Assembly (NCBI GenBank): GCA_036936605.1
Contig: JAUPFV010000005.1
Location: 126,412,453 to 126,476,452 of the forward strand
Length of the DNA stretch: 64,000 nt
Reading direction: 5' to 3'
Origin: Limnanthes douglasii subsp. nivea
Lineage: Eukaryota > Streptophyta > Magnoliopsida > Brassicales > Limnanthaceae
Below are positions 32,686-43,483 of this stretch, one piece after another. Numbering within the stretch: the stretch's first letter is position 1; each line of letters starts with the position of its first letter. The notes under the pieces were generated by a model. That model worked only from the letters and a program-made list of their open reading frames with translations, had not been told where the DNA came from and did not search any database. Position numbers and translations under genes: made by a program.

Positions 32686-34188
32686 TTAAGCATTAGGTGG
32701 CGTTGGTAGGTCCCCACCGCTAAAATATCTGCCACGGCATCGACACCTTTTGCAGCTTCCTAGATGGTCCCCTAGCCCAACTTTTATTTTAAGTGCACCA
32801 GTGCAGAACTAGATGTGCCCCTTATTGGTGGTCTCCTTTCAATAGACACAAATTTTTCCACGAGCCCAATTGCATTCCAGGACTGAGCGTCAGAATTTTA
32901 GCCAATGTCTCTTATTGTTTCTTGCCCATCATCCCCATGACCACCTCCATCACATGTCTTTATGTTCCACGAAATAAGTTTATGCCTTCTTCAAAAGTTG
33001 TCCGCGTCGATGCTCTATTTTTGTCTTTAGTTCACCCACAACAACCGTTAGCATCCCATTTTCTACCATCGGCTCAGCAATACGCTCGGCTTGCTCCTCC
33101 ATCCTCTAAGCCTGTGCCATATTCTGACCAGGCATCCCAGCACTTTGGGGCATAAAGTCATTATTCATTTAAATAAGCCCATTGTTCTAAGCTATCATGG
33201 ACATATTTCTCGTGGTCAGCTCTATGCATTTTTATTTACAGAAATCTCGAGAACCCATGAGGGAGGTCACTTCACGACAAAGACCATCGTTTTCTAACGC
33301 ATTCTTAAATCGAGCAAACTCAGTGGTCAAGCCTTTTACCGACCCAAAGAACATCACATCAAACTTTCATTTTTACCATGACTTGATAATTGGTACGCAA
33401 CATATGACAGTAGGATAGTATAACAGAGTTGTGGTGTATTTGCGTTATTCACAATAAGGTTAGTATCTCGCTCCAAATTCCTCTGTAATATCTCGCTCAT
33501 TGACATATTAACGTAAAATGATAACTCTGGACATCGCTTGAGTTGTTCAAACATCAGCATTGAAGGACGCGACATCACGACATTTGGAGGAATGAGTTCT
33601 TCTCTTATCATTTTTCCTTGGATTGCCTAGGTAACTTTTTCCTTTGTAGGAACGAGCTATGGCCTCACACTATTTATAAACAAAGACCCAATGTCGGCTC
33701 CTTCCACAAAGTTATAAGAGGTCCGCACACGTGATGTATTTACAAAATAGTCCATCCTTCGAGCTATCCCCTCATGGATTTTTTTTACTCTTCTCTACAA
33801 TTGTTTTCTATAGTACGTTTCGAGTGACTCCCTACTCAAGAATTATCTGGCACTATCACCTTAGGGGTCTTCCCCTTCTACTCTACATCAGAAACCGTCG
33901 CCTCTACACTAGTATTTTCTGGCACCTAATCACCATTATCATATCCATCAACTGTAATTTTCTCTGTGATACAAAACGACATCCACAATCACACGAGCCC
34001 TTTTTTGAATAGTGCACTCTTCATCTCCGGTTTCTTCATCTTCTTCTCGAGAGCGTCGAGTATGGTCCTTAACCACTTTATCTCCTAATTGGGCAATGTT
34101 ATCTTCATGTCGGCTACCATCACCCACATCTTCAATAGTTAGCAACTCTTGATCCTGGACATTATATCCAGAAAGAATCTTTTGTATT
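32686..34188 (-). pseudogene. E3B antisense gene, copy 1
   Basis: Homolog of 26336-28058. The upstream part reads LTIEDVGDGSRHEDNIAQLG and TRRSREEDEETGDEE (34145 to about 33948); then VRTSYNFVEGADIGSLFINS, PSMLMFEQLKRCPELSFY and MSEILQRNLERD (33611-33354); then NMAQ, MVENGMLTVVVGELKTK and an end SGGDLPTPPNA with its stop at 32686-32688. The N-terminus is lost where the copia element begins at 34189. Stops interrupt it. Copy 2 (38291-39543) lacks the upstream acidic part. Confidence 0.6.
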
Positions 34189-34397
34189 TGTTAACAGATA
34201 TAATAATAGACATTAACTAAGTGGTTTATTATAGTCAATATTTAAACATAAATCATTATTATATATTATTATAGTAGACTAGATATTATTAAAGTAGACT
34301 AGAATAATATTACGACATATTTAGAACATATATATATATATGGCTTTAACTTGTACGAAATTGATTAGTCTATAATATATCTTTTCTTAGATTTAAT
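34189..34397 (+). repeat. Copia 5' LTR
   Basis: About 209 bp from TGTTAACAGATATAAT to the primer site, with a (TA)n TATA region at about 34326-34341. The 3' border lacks a clean CA. Confidence 0.65.
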
Positions 34398-34398
34398 A

Positions 34399-34411
34399 TG
34401 GTATCAGAGCC
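34399..34411 (+). other. Copia primer-binding site
   Basis: TGGTATCAGAGCC, complementary to the 3' end of initiator tRNA-Met, the usual primer of plant copia elements. Confidence 0.88.
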
Positions 34412-34500
34412 ATTAGGGTTTCTATAAAAAAACTCTAGATGGAAGAAAGAAAAAAGTATGTCTGATTTGGTTCCTTTGATGAAAAATCACTGAATAAAAT

Positions 34501-35990
34501 TTGAACGAATCCAATTACTTAAATTGGAGTAAAACGATTCGTAAATACTTCCAAAGTATTGAAAAAGATGATCATTTGATACAAGATTTTCTTACGGATG
34601 ACACATCCAAAAGTTGGGTATATGATGATGCTCGTCTTTTTCTTCAAATACGAAACACGATCACTATTGAGGTACTTAGTCTTTTTAATCATTGTGATTA
34701 CGTTAAAGACTTAATGGAATATTTGGAATTTCTATATGCGAGAAAAGGTAATATCTTGCGTATTTATGATGTCTGCAAATCTTTTTATCGTACTGAAAAA
34801 CAAGATAAGTCTCTTATGGCATATTTTATGGAGTTCAAATGCATCTACGAAGAACTTAATGTTTTGAAACCCTTCAGTACTGACATTAAAATTCAACAAT
34901 TGCAACGAGAACAAATGGCTAATTAATTTTTTGATGGTCTTCCTTCTGAGTTTTAAAGTAAAAAGTCTCAAATCTTCGCTGGATCTGAGATATAATCTCT
35001 ACATCAAATGTTTGCCAGACTTATTCGAACTGAAAATTAACAGACAGTATAACCTGTCACTAGTGCATTAATCAACAACAATAAACCTACTTTTTCCGAT
35101 AATCGGGATGTTCATAATGGTCGTGCTAGTCGTGGCGCTTATGGTTACAATAAACGTGGAAGATCTGGTGTTCGTGGTGGTCGTGGTGGATCCAGCGACC
35201 GTAGTAGTCGTGGTGGATACAACAATCGCGGTAGTCGTGATGGATACAATAGTCACGATGGATATAATAGATAGAACATTTATGGTAACCATGGTGATAC
35301 TAATAGTTATTCAGGACGTGATTTTCGATATCTAAACAATGTAGAATGCTTTTACTGTCATGAACATGGTCATACAAAGTGGAATTTTCCTCAACTACCT
35401 CAACAATTTGTTAATATGGCAATTAACGAGGAACCTTATGTACATTTGTGCTGAGGAATATGCTCAATTTTCCAAGTACCAAGAGTCCCTAAAGTCACAT
35501 GATCTTACAAACCCTGCAGCTTGTGCGTCAGGTAACTCAACTACATGTCTTCTTTCTTCTTCCTCTGATTGAGTCATTGATTCCACTGCCACAAAACATA
35601 TGACAAGTAATAAACAAGTTTTTACTTCTTTTTCAAATACGCATCATTCTAATGTAACATTGGCAGATGGATAATCATCTCGTTTGTTAGGTTCATGGAC
35701 TGTCAATCCCATCAAAAATATCTCTTTGACATCGTTTTACATCTCCCTAACTTTTCATATAACCTTATTTCTATTGGCCAACTCACTAATACAATAAATT
35801 GTTTTGTCACCTTTTATTTAGATCATTGTTTGTTTCAAGATCTTAGGACGAATAAAATAATTGGTAGAGGGAATGAGTGGAGGTCTCTACTATCTTGATA
35901 AAGACAATCATACATCTACTGCGTGTGCTAGTATTACATCTCCATTTGAAGCACATGGTCGTATGGGTTATCCCTCTTTAATCTCTTTAT
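34501..35990 (+). pseudogene. Copia gag, protease start and GAG-pre-integrase region
   Basis: Gag begins LNESNYLNWSKTIRKYFQ and keeps LMAYFMEFKCIYEELN. An Arg/Gly-rich stretch (RSGVRGGRGGSSDRSSRGG, about 35160-35220) precedes the zinc knuckle CFYCHEHGHTKWNF, in which the last Cys is Phe. The protease site reads DSTATKHMT where copia elements have D-S-G. The fragment ends HGRMGYPSLISL, the GAG-pre-integrase motif. Multiple stops and frameshifts; clearly dead. Integrase, RT and RNase H are missing at this site. Confidence 0.82.
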
Positions 35991-36365
35991 AACATGTTCA
36001 TAGTGTTGATAATTTTATGGTTGCTTCTCTGGCCACTTCTGTGTATTCCGAGGAGAAACCCTTGGATTATTGTATAGCAAAAGGGTCCGAGCAGGTAAAA
36101 GGATCAATTAAATCTTTTCAAATTTATATAAGTACTAAAAAATATTGGAGGTATGATATTAAGGAATTATCGGTTAATGATTTCAGTTATTTGATAAAGT
36201 GATTACAAAGATACTACGATTCAAGGCGTATGGTTATGTGGTACTCAGAACATCTTGTATAAGAAATCGTTTAGGACGCCTTTGCTTCGATGCCTTGGGA
36301 AAAGTGAGTCACATATGATATTATCCGAGGTACACGATAGAAAAGGGTCTGCATATTGTGGATAC
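35991..36365 (+). pseudogene. Family-1 RNase H/integrase fragment, copy 2
   Basis: Repeat of 30387-30761: NFMVASLATSVYSEEKPLDY to the integrase start ending GCATATTGTGGATAC. It is joined on the left to the truncated copia. Confidence 0.8.
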
Positions 36366-36416
36366 TGATAAGGATACGAACAATTGAGGAGTAAAAAAAT
36401 TATTAAAAGTATCATA
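36366..36416 (+). repeat. Family-1 LTR, 5' piece (copy 2)
   Basis: Same as 30762-30812. GATAC precedes it at 36361-36365. It ends with TCATA (36412-36416), the target duplication of E3B. Confidence 0.8.
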
Positions 36417-37137
36417 TGATGAGGAGGTTTACACCAACTAATAGATCAGAAAATATTTGAGCAGATGTAAATGGCATGAATATGTGAACAATACCAAACA
36501 AAATTGTTTGTTATATAAATACAAGGTGGACTAAATCGATGCACAAGGATGACAACGAGTATCATGTCGTCGAGGCCTAACCGAGAGGAATTAATGTATT
36601 AGCAAGGTCATCGAAGGCCCATCAGATGGCAACAACACTGGCGAAGACGATAAGGAAAGATGTAATGGACATTAAGGCCATTAAAAGAAACCTGACTTGA
36701 TAGACGCCTTACCGAGTAGATCAAACAAAAGTCGACATTAAAGATAACCATATGAGCCTTTACCGAGCAAGGATAGATTTGCACGAATGTCATAATCGAG
36801 CATAAGGATAAAAACTGAGCGGTGCTCATAATCAATGCGAGCGAAATGGACCGAGGTCAACTATAAAAACGCATAACTAAGGTAACGGTTGAGGTTAACA
36901 TTAAATGACTGGTCAACCCACTAAACGCATGAGGACTAAAGTAATGGCCGTAAATCTAGGTCCGATATTATAAATGCTCGTCTACGTGCACAATTAGTGG
37001 AATTATGTATTCAGTGGTGATTTGAAACTTCTTTGAAAATGTATAAATAAGCAGACAATCTTTGAAAGATTTATCTTTTCTTTCTTGATCAATAATATTA
37101 CTATTTGGCATTATATTTGTTTCATTTTCCCATAAGA
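36417..37137 (+). repeat. E3B 5' LTR (LTR-c)
   Basis: TGATGAGGAGG to CCCATAAGA, followed by AATTTTGGCGCAC. It differs from LTR-b by a single base seen (GCGAAGACG versus GCGACGACG). Confidence 0.88.
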
Positions 37138-37168
37138 AATTTTGGCGCACTATCCTAGACAAAAAAAA

Positions 37169-37681
37169 TCTTGAGGGAGCTAAAGGAAAATGTCGGGATA
37201 AAGTAAGTGAGGTGCTATAGACATACCGCACTACCCCACAAACCACGACATGTGAAACTTCTTTCGCCCTCGTTTACGGCAGTGGAGTTGTGGTTCTAGC
37301 ATACATTATCATCTCCAGTCACCGGATCACCAGTTATGATGAAGTAAGCAATACCACAAATTGAGCAGTCAGTGTGGACCTTGTTGAGGAGAGACGAGAT
37401 CAAGCACGTGTGCGAGCAGAACATTTCCGGAGCCTGATATATGGTCGTTTTAATGCCTGGTTGAAGCCTCGTAATTTCCAAGTAGGGGATCTGGTTATGA
37501 AAAAGATTTTCCATGCATTCGGTGACAAAACAATTGGGAAGTAAGGACAAAATTGAGAGGGGCCATACACCATCATCTCTAAGGACATAATGAAGCATAC
37601 TACCTCACCAATGTAGAGGGCCACACCCTAAAACACCCTTGGAATATCAATCATTTAAAATTGTATCGTTATGCATTGTAA
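37169..37681 (+). pseudogene. E3B integrase C-terminal remnant, copy 2
   Basis: Same as 31565-32077: the integrase tail starting about 20 nt after the primer site and ending HLKLYRYAL. Stops at the same places. Confidence 0.8.
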
Positions 37682-38290
37682 TTTAGAAGATGCGCTCTAT
37701 TTCTCTTGATGGCGCGGGAGGGTTTTTCAATGAGGCATCGGATTTCCCAAACATTACTTCAATGAAATTTTACTATTTTCGCCAATACATGTGTCTGTTT
37801 TTTTAAGATTTCTTCATCCTTACAATTGCAAACAGGTCAATGACCACGCTTACGGGCTACACAAGAGGGCATAATGAGCCTAGACCATTGAGTTAATTAA
37901 TATGAGCAGGCTAATTTTCCATGCCTACGGGCTACGTAAGAGCCATAATGAGTTCAATATCATGTATATGGTATTAATAGCAAGTGATCTAGCATCAATC
38001 CCATATTTGGGCCACGATATTGATCGAAACGACCGTGCCGCGAATAAGGTGAGGAGAAAGTCTCACTTAGACCACGCAATGAGCCATACTAAGCTCGATT
38101 GTGTAAGGATCTCCTAGAGCGTAACAACACACGTTTCACTATCAGTGACAGATCTCCAATAACAACACAAAAATGAAACCGAGCAACACATTTATAAACA
38201 TTTATCATCTACAAACAAACCAAGAGTATGCATCATTGTTTTATGTCCACAAATACACAAAAAAATATTATCTTTCACACATGATGAAAA

Positions 38291-39543
38291 TTAAGCATTA
38301 GGTGGCGTTGGTAGGTCCCCACCGCTAAAATATCCGCCACGGCATCGACACCTTTTGCAGCTTCCTAGATGGTCCCCTAGCCCAACTTTTATTTTAAGTG
38401 CACCAGTGCAGAACTAGATGTGCCCCTTATTGGTGGTCTCTTTCAATAGACACAAATTTTTCCACGAGCCCAATTGCATTCCAGGATTGAGCATCAGAAT
38501 TTCAGCCAATGTCTCTTATTGTTTCTTGCCCATCATCCCCATGACCACCTCCATCACATGTCTTTCATGTTCCACGAAATAAGTTTATGCCTTCTTCAAA
38601 AGTTGTCCGCGTCGATGCTCTATTTTTGTCTTTAGTTCACCCACAACAACCGTTAGCATCCCATTTTCTACCATCGGCTCAGCAATACGCTCGGCTTGCT
38701 CCTCCATCCTCTAAGCCTGTGCCATATTCTGACCAGGCATCCCAGCACTTTGGGGCATAAAGTCATTATTCATTTAAATAAGCCCATTGTTCTAAGCTAT
38801 TATGGACATATTTCTCGTGGTCAGCTCTATGCATTTTTATTTACAGAAATCTCGAGAACCCATGAGGGAGGTCACTTCACGACAAAGACCATCGTTTTCT
38901 AACGCATTCTTAAATCGAGCAAACTCAGTGGTCAAGCCTTTTACCGACCCAAGGAACATCACATCAAACTTTCATTTTTACCATGACTTGATAATTGGTA
39001 CGCAACATATGACGGTAGGATAGTATAACAGAGTTGTGGTGTATTTGCGTTATTCACAATAAGGTTAGTATCTCGCTCCAAATTCCTCTGTAATATCTCG
39101 TTCATTGACATATTAACGTAAAATGATAACTCTGGACATCGCTTGAGCTGTTCAAACATCAGCATTGAAGGACGCGACATCACGACATTTGGAGGAATGA
39201 GTTCTTCTCTTATCATTTTTCCTTGGATTTCCTAGGTAACTTTTTCCTTTGTAGGAACGAGCTATGGCCTCACAGTATTTATAAACGAAGACCCAATGTC
39301 GGATCCTTCCACAAAGTTATAAGAGGTCCGCACACCTGATGTATTTACAAAATAGTCCATCCTTCGAGCTATCCCCTCATGGATTTTTTTTACTCTTCTC
39401 TACAATTGTTTTCTATAGTACGTTTCGAGTGACTCCCTACTCAAGAATTATCTGGCACTATCACCTTAGGGGTCTTCCCCTTCTACTCTACATCAGAAAC
39501 CGTCGCCTCTACACTAGTATTTTCTGGCACCTAATCACCATTA
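38291..39543 (-). pseudogene. E3B antisense gene, copy 2
   Basis: Same protein segments as 32686-33938 (PSMLMFEQLKRCPELSFY, MNEILQRNLERD, end SGGDLPTPPNA). The upstream acidic part present in copy 1 is deleted, so it begins inside the gene. Several substitutions and indels relative to copy 1. Confidence 0.6.
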
Positions 39544-40318
39544 TACTCTGTGAGATACCCGTATTTTGGGATTAATCGATAAAAGTAACTCTTTAAGAAT
39601 GATGGGTCTTCATACTCCGAATCTACTGCTTTAACCAACTTCTCTTTCTTCTTCCCACTTTTTTCGGTGCCATCACGATCAGTAGAACGACTGCAATGAG
39701 CGAATCAGACGAATAAGATCAAACAAATCGGGGGGATAACTGACGCTGAACACCACTACCAGTAAAGGTGTTTTTATTTTCCCACTACAACATTTATGCT
39801 AAACTAGGATTGTTCTAATACGGCATAGCCTCTTAAAATCATAAAAAGAATCGCGAATTTGGAAGTATCTATATACCTTCTTTACGGATGACTACGAAGA
39901 CGATAAAAATAGCGATGATCCAATACTTCTGTGAATAACTTCGTTTTTCTCTTATAAAGAAAGAGTGATTTTCAAAGCAATGAATACTTCACAATTTTTT
40001 AAGGTTATTCGGACTACAATTTACTTTCAACTACACACGTGATATGGTAACAGTTCTGATTCATAATTACAGAACCTAAACCTCATTTACATAATAACGA
40101 CTTTTTTATCAGAACCATCGTTATCCACACGCCGCCTGATAACTGATACGTGTCATGCTACCGTTAAAAATGAAAATACTCCATCACTACCAGTACGTCA
40201 TGAAGCCTACGTCATACAGATTAGTTCACTAATTCTACCATCTCGTCTGCTTCGTATAACAGTTTTCTTCATCGATTTTATGTTATCAACATATAATCCA
40301 TGAACTAGGGAGGTGCCC
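39544..40318. other. E3B region upstream of antisense gene, to PPT
   Basis: Corresponds to about 28600-29364 of E3. On the minus strand CTTTATAAGAG at about 39951-39961 is a TATA candidate for the antisense gene, with a donor-like AAAGAAG|GTATAT near 39872. The end GAACTAGGGAGGTGCCC is the purine-rich tract before LTR-d. Confidence 0.4.
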
Positions 40319-41038
40319 TCATAAGGAGGTTTACACCAACTAATAGAACAGATAATAATCGAGCATAGGGAAATGGAAGAAATATGTGAACGACACCAAA
40401 CCCAACTGTTTGATATATAAATACAAGATGGACTAAAGATACACCCAAAGACAAAAACGAGTATCATATCGCCGACGCCTAACGTAGGGGCATTAATGTA
40501 TTAGTGAGGTTATGGAAGGCCCATTAGATGGTGGCAACACTAGCGACGACGATAAGGAAAGAACTAACGGGCGTCGAGGCTGTTAAACAGAACCAGACTG
40601 GACATACGCCCCATCGAGCAAAGCAAACAAGTTTCAAAATCAAAGATAAACATCTGAGCCTTTACCGAGCAAGAATAAAGTTGATCAGAGATCATAACCG
40701 AGAAGAAGGATAAAAGTTGAGGGTGCTCATAATCAAAGCGGGCGAAACCGACTGAGGTCGATTATCAAAACCAAAAAATAAATAAACAGTTGAGATCATA
40801 AATAAATGATTGGTCAACCCACTAAACACATAAGGACTAAAGTAATGGCCATAAATCTAGGTCCCATATCAAAAATACTAGTCTACGTGCACAATTAGTT
40901 GAATTATGTATTAAGTGGTGATTTGGAACTGCTATGAGAGTGTATAAATAAGTAGATAATCTGCGAAAGATATATATTTTCTTCCTTGATCAATAATATT
41001 ACTATTTGGCCTTATATTTGTTACATTTTCCCATAAAA
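40319..41038 (+). repeat. E3B 3' LTR (LTR-d)
   Basis: 720 bp, TCATAAGGAGGTTTAC (TG lost) to TTTTCCCATAAAA. Aligns with LTR-c but is noticeably diverged from it. Followed by TCATA. Confidence 0.87.
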
Positions 41039-41043
41039 TCATA

Positions 41044-41349
41044 ATTTGAGTATTTTATAGTTAAGGGACATATTTAATACAAAATGTATATATATCAAGG
41101 ATTGAGATTACAATTTATTGTGAATGTGTTTGTATTTAGTATAGAGATGGGTTGAGATATCCTAATTTGTAACTGAATCTGTTACTTATAACCACATGTA
41201 CTTTCAGAGTAAAGATGATTGACATGTTGACTTACAATAGTACTTGATTGCATTCTCTTTCTAAAGCTTGAATTAATTTTTATCTCTAGAATTACTCCAA
41301 ATGATATTTTTATCCCATTTTATCTACCTAAAAGAATTCATACTTAAGA
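41044..41349 (+). repeat. Family-1 LTR, 3' piece
   Basis: Continues 36366-36416 after removal of E3B and one TCATA copy. It aligns with 46994-47339 (TATTTAGTATA, GTACTTGATTGCATTCTCTTT) and ends CATACTTAAGA. GATAC follows at 41350-41354, matching 36361-36365, so the LTR has its own 5-bp duplication. Confidence 0.82.
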
Positions 41350-41770
41350 GATACAAGCAAATGGCCAATGGGCCACAATTTGACAATGAAGATATGAAGA
41401 CTTTTTGTTCTCCAGAGGAATACAACAGTGTTTCTCGATGCCTTTTCATCAACAAGAAAATGGTCAGGTTGAGGTAACTACTCGGATAATTCTTGATTGG
41501 CTTAAAAAGAATTTGGAAGGTAAAGTTGGAAAATGAAAAGATTATTTACAAAAAAATCATATGGGCATATCAGACCAACCTGAACATAGAAACTCAAGAA
41601 TCTCCATTTGCACTAGTTTACATGATGGATGTTGTGGTTCCATCTGAACCAGTCTTTCCATCGTATCGAATCACCGAATATTTTGAGGAAGATAACAATG
41701 AAGGGAGGCATGCTGAGTTAGATTTAGTGGAGGAAAAAACAAGACGACCACGTTTTAAGTTTTATCCTAA
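41350..41770 (+). pseudogene. Integrase fragment directly after the LTR (E4, part 1)
   Basis: After GATAC the sequence jumps to NGPQFDNEDMKTFC, then ENGQVEVTT-like, LDWLKKNLEGKVGK and ESPFALVYMMDVVVPSEP, SYRITEYFEED and HAELDLVEEK. About 320 bp of integrase (zinc region end to first catalytic Asp) are missing compared with E5. No primer-binding site follows the LTR. Frame changes present. Confidence 0.72.
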
Positions 41771-42824
41771 CCATGATGTTTGGGCAATAATGAATCTCAT
41801 GAAGTTTTATCCTAACTGCATGATGGGGAGGGTTCTGCTTATTACGGATTTAAGGCTTTGACAAGAAGGGGTTTGTTGGCTAGATACTATTAGATTTCAA
41901 CAATGAGCGATGCTAAAACAATTGTATGAACCCGTGATATTTGTCAAAGATTTGCAAGCTCTATTCATAAATAAGATGTTCCTTTAATTTCGGTTTCCAA
42001 AATAGTCTCTTTTAATAGATATGGATTGGATTTAGTAGGACCATTGAAATGGTTTCGGGAGGACGACAAATAATTATAGTGGCAATGGATTATTTTTTTA
42101 AATGGGCTGAAGTTGAACCATTATCGGGGACAAGAGCTAAAGATGTTATAAAATTCATTGTGTGTAATATTTGTTTCTGATTTGGGTTTCCTCGAAATAT
42201 TGCTACAGACAATGAGTCGTAGTTTGTTAACAGAGAAATGACTTCTTTTTGTAATTTGAGGGGAATTTCACACTGTTTTTCAACATCGTTTCACCCATAA
42301 GAAAATAGCCAGGTAGAAGTTACTAAGAGAACCATTTTAGACGGATTACAAAAACAACTTGACAGGTGCAGATGGGAAATGGTCTAATTATATTCAAGAG
42401 GTACCATGGGCTTATAGAACGACGCCTAAAGCGGCAACTTAGAATAATCATTTTGCTTTAGTATATGAGATTGATGCAGTAAGTCATGCAAAGTCAACAC
42501 TTTCATCTTCCAGAGTACTCAATTATTCTGAGGATGTTAATTAGGAGGCTAGACAAACAAAGGTTGATTTGATTGAGAAAAAGTGGGCTAAAGCACATTT
42601 GAACTTGAGAGTGAAACAAAGTGATTTCAAGGTAGGGGACAAAGTTTTAAGAAAGGTATTATTGCATATGAAAGATAAAAGTTTGGAAAAAATGTCTCCA
42701 AATTGGGAAGGACCTTATTTAGTGGTAGAGAAGGTTAAGCAGGTACATATCGCCACCAGATAATGAGGATAGACTTTTGCAACATCCTTGGAACATTGAG
42801 CATTTGAAATTGTATTGTGAGTAA
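41771..42824 (+). pseudogene. Second integrase in E4 (part 2)
   Basis: A separate integrase begins near 41771 with its upstream linker and HDGEGSAYYGFKALTRRG, then RDICQRFASSIHK, GLDLVGPLKWF, a broken D-N-G region, TTPKAAT and a C-terminal part VGDKVLRKVLLHMKDKS and SPNWEGPYLVVEKVK. It ends HLKLYCE with TAA at 42822-42824. Many stops and frame changes. Confidence 0.8.
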
Positions 42825-42873
42825 CGTTTAGTGTGTTTATGCTATTCTTGTTTTCTTACTTGTATAGCTTGTA

Positions 42874-42928
42874 CGGTGGCATAAAATTTCATCTTCTAAT
42901 GGCTCATAAAGGTTTTACTGAGGTGTCA
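42874..42928 (+). other. Conserved post-integrase motif (E4 copy, diverged)
   Basis: GGTGGCATAAAATTTCATCT, TCTAATGGCTCATAAAGG and TTTTACTGAGGTGTC after the integrase stop. Weakest of the six copies. Confidence 0.45.
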
Positions 42929-43063
42929 TATATCGAAAGTGATAAATAAAATTTGTCTTGATTCGCCATATTTGTCTAAGTATACATTGTGTTGACAAGA
43001 TTTTTAAGTCTTGAAATTTTATTATGTTGAAACTTACACAAAGACTGATCACTTTTGCAAAGA

Positions 43064-43483
43064 TATAATTTGAAGTGTTAGCGTTCATTAAAGCATTGTT
43101 CGAAGTGTCAATTTGAGTGATGATATAATTCGAACTACTAACATTCATTAAAGCATTCTCGAATTGCCAATTTGAGTGGCGATATAATTCGAAGTGCTAA
43201 CGTTCATAAAATAATTGTTCGCAGTGCCGTTTTAGTAGTGATATAATTCGAAGTGATAATGGTCATTAAAGAATTTTTTAAAGTGCGAATTTGAGTAGTA
43301 ATATAATTCGAAGTGCTAACGTTCATTAAATCATTGTTTGAAGTACCAATTTGAGTATAATTCGAAGTGCTAGCGTTCATTAAAGCATTGTTCGAAGTGA
43401 AAATTTGAGTGAAAATATATTTTGAATTGCTAAGCATTCATCAAAGTATGTTTTAAAATGTTAATTAGAAAGCAGATTTATAT
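43064..43483. repeat. TTCGAAGTGC minisatellite, about 7 units of 56-60 bp
   Basis: Units start ATATAATTCGAAGTGCTAAC, continue GTTCATTAAAGCATTGTTCG, then AAGTGCCAATTTGAGTAGTG. They diverge gradually along the array and one unit is shortened. It sits between integrase and the antisense gene of E4, where E1 has its 40-bp TTCGAAG duplication. Short frames across it are only translations of the repeat. Confidence 0.85.

Larger units (their letters stand above)
30387..33938. repeat. 3.55-kb direct segmental repeat, copy 1
   Basis: Matches 35991-39543 with an offset of 5604-5605. It starts at AACATGTTCATAG and ends at CACCATTAT. It includes family-1 pol, the start of a family-1 LTR, family-3 LTR-b, deleted E3B and most of its antisense gene. 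By eye about 3 differences fall in the first 1.75 kb and roughly 25 in the rest. Confidence 0.93.
34189..35990 (+). mobile_element. Ty1/copia element, 5' half
   Basis: LTR (about 34189-34397), the classic primer site TGGTATCAGAGCC at 34399-34411, gag and the start of pol. It stops at the GAG-pre-integrase region, where the second copy of the segmental repeat begins. It interrupts the E3B antisense gene. No 3' LTR here; a copia 3' end of what may be the same family lies at 50645-51363. Confidence 0.85.
35991..39543. repeat. 3.55-kb direct segmental repeat, copy 2
   Basis: See copy 1 at 30387-33938. Unlike copy 1 it continues at its right end into the rest of E3B (39544-41038), with a deletion of the antisense N-terminal part at the CACCATTAT|ACTCTG junction. 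Confidence 0.93.
36417..41038 (+). mobile_element. E3B: internally deleted family-3 element with TCATA TSD
   Basis: 5' LTR-c (36417-37137), primer-binding site, integrase C-terminal remnant, antisense gene, purine tract and 3' LTR-d (40319-41038), flanked by TCATA at 36412-36416 and 41039-41043. Gag, protease, RT, RNase H and most of integrase are missing between primer site and integrase tail. It inserted into a family-1 LTR, whose pieces lie on both sides. E3B either moved as a non-autonomous derivative using proteins from a full family-3 element, or was deleted after insertion. Confidence 0.85.

Noticed and set aside
34399..34411. tRNA-like gene near the copia start
   Set aside because: Only the primer-binding complement to tRNA-Met is present; no tRNA arms.
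35068..35292. Minus-strand Thr/Ile-rich open frame
   Set aside because: It is the complement of the Arg/Gly-rich coding stretch of the copia gag on the plus strand; low complexity, no independent support.
43204..43437. Minus-strand Asn/Ser/Thr repeat protein
   Set aside because: Direct translation of the minisatellite; unit lengths are not multiples of three throughout.
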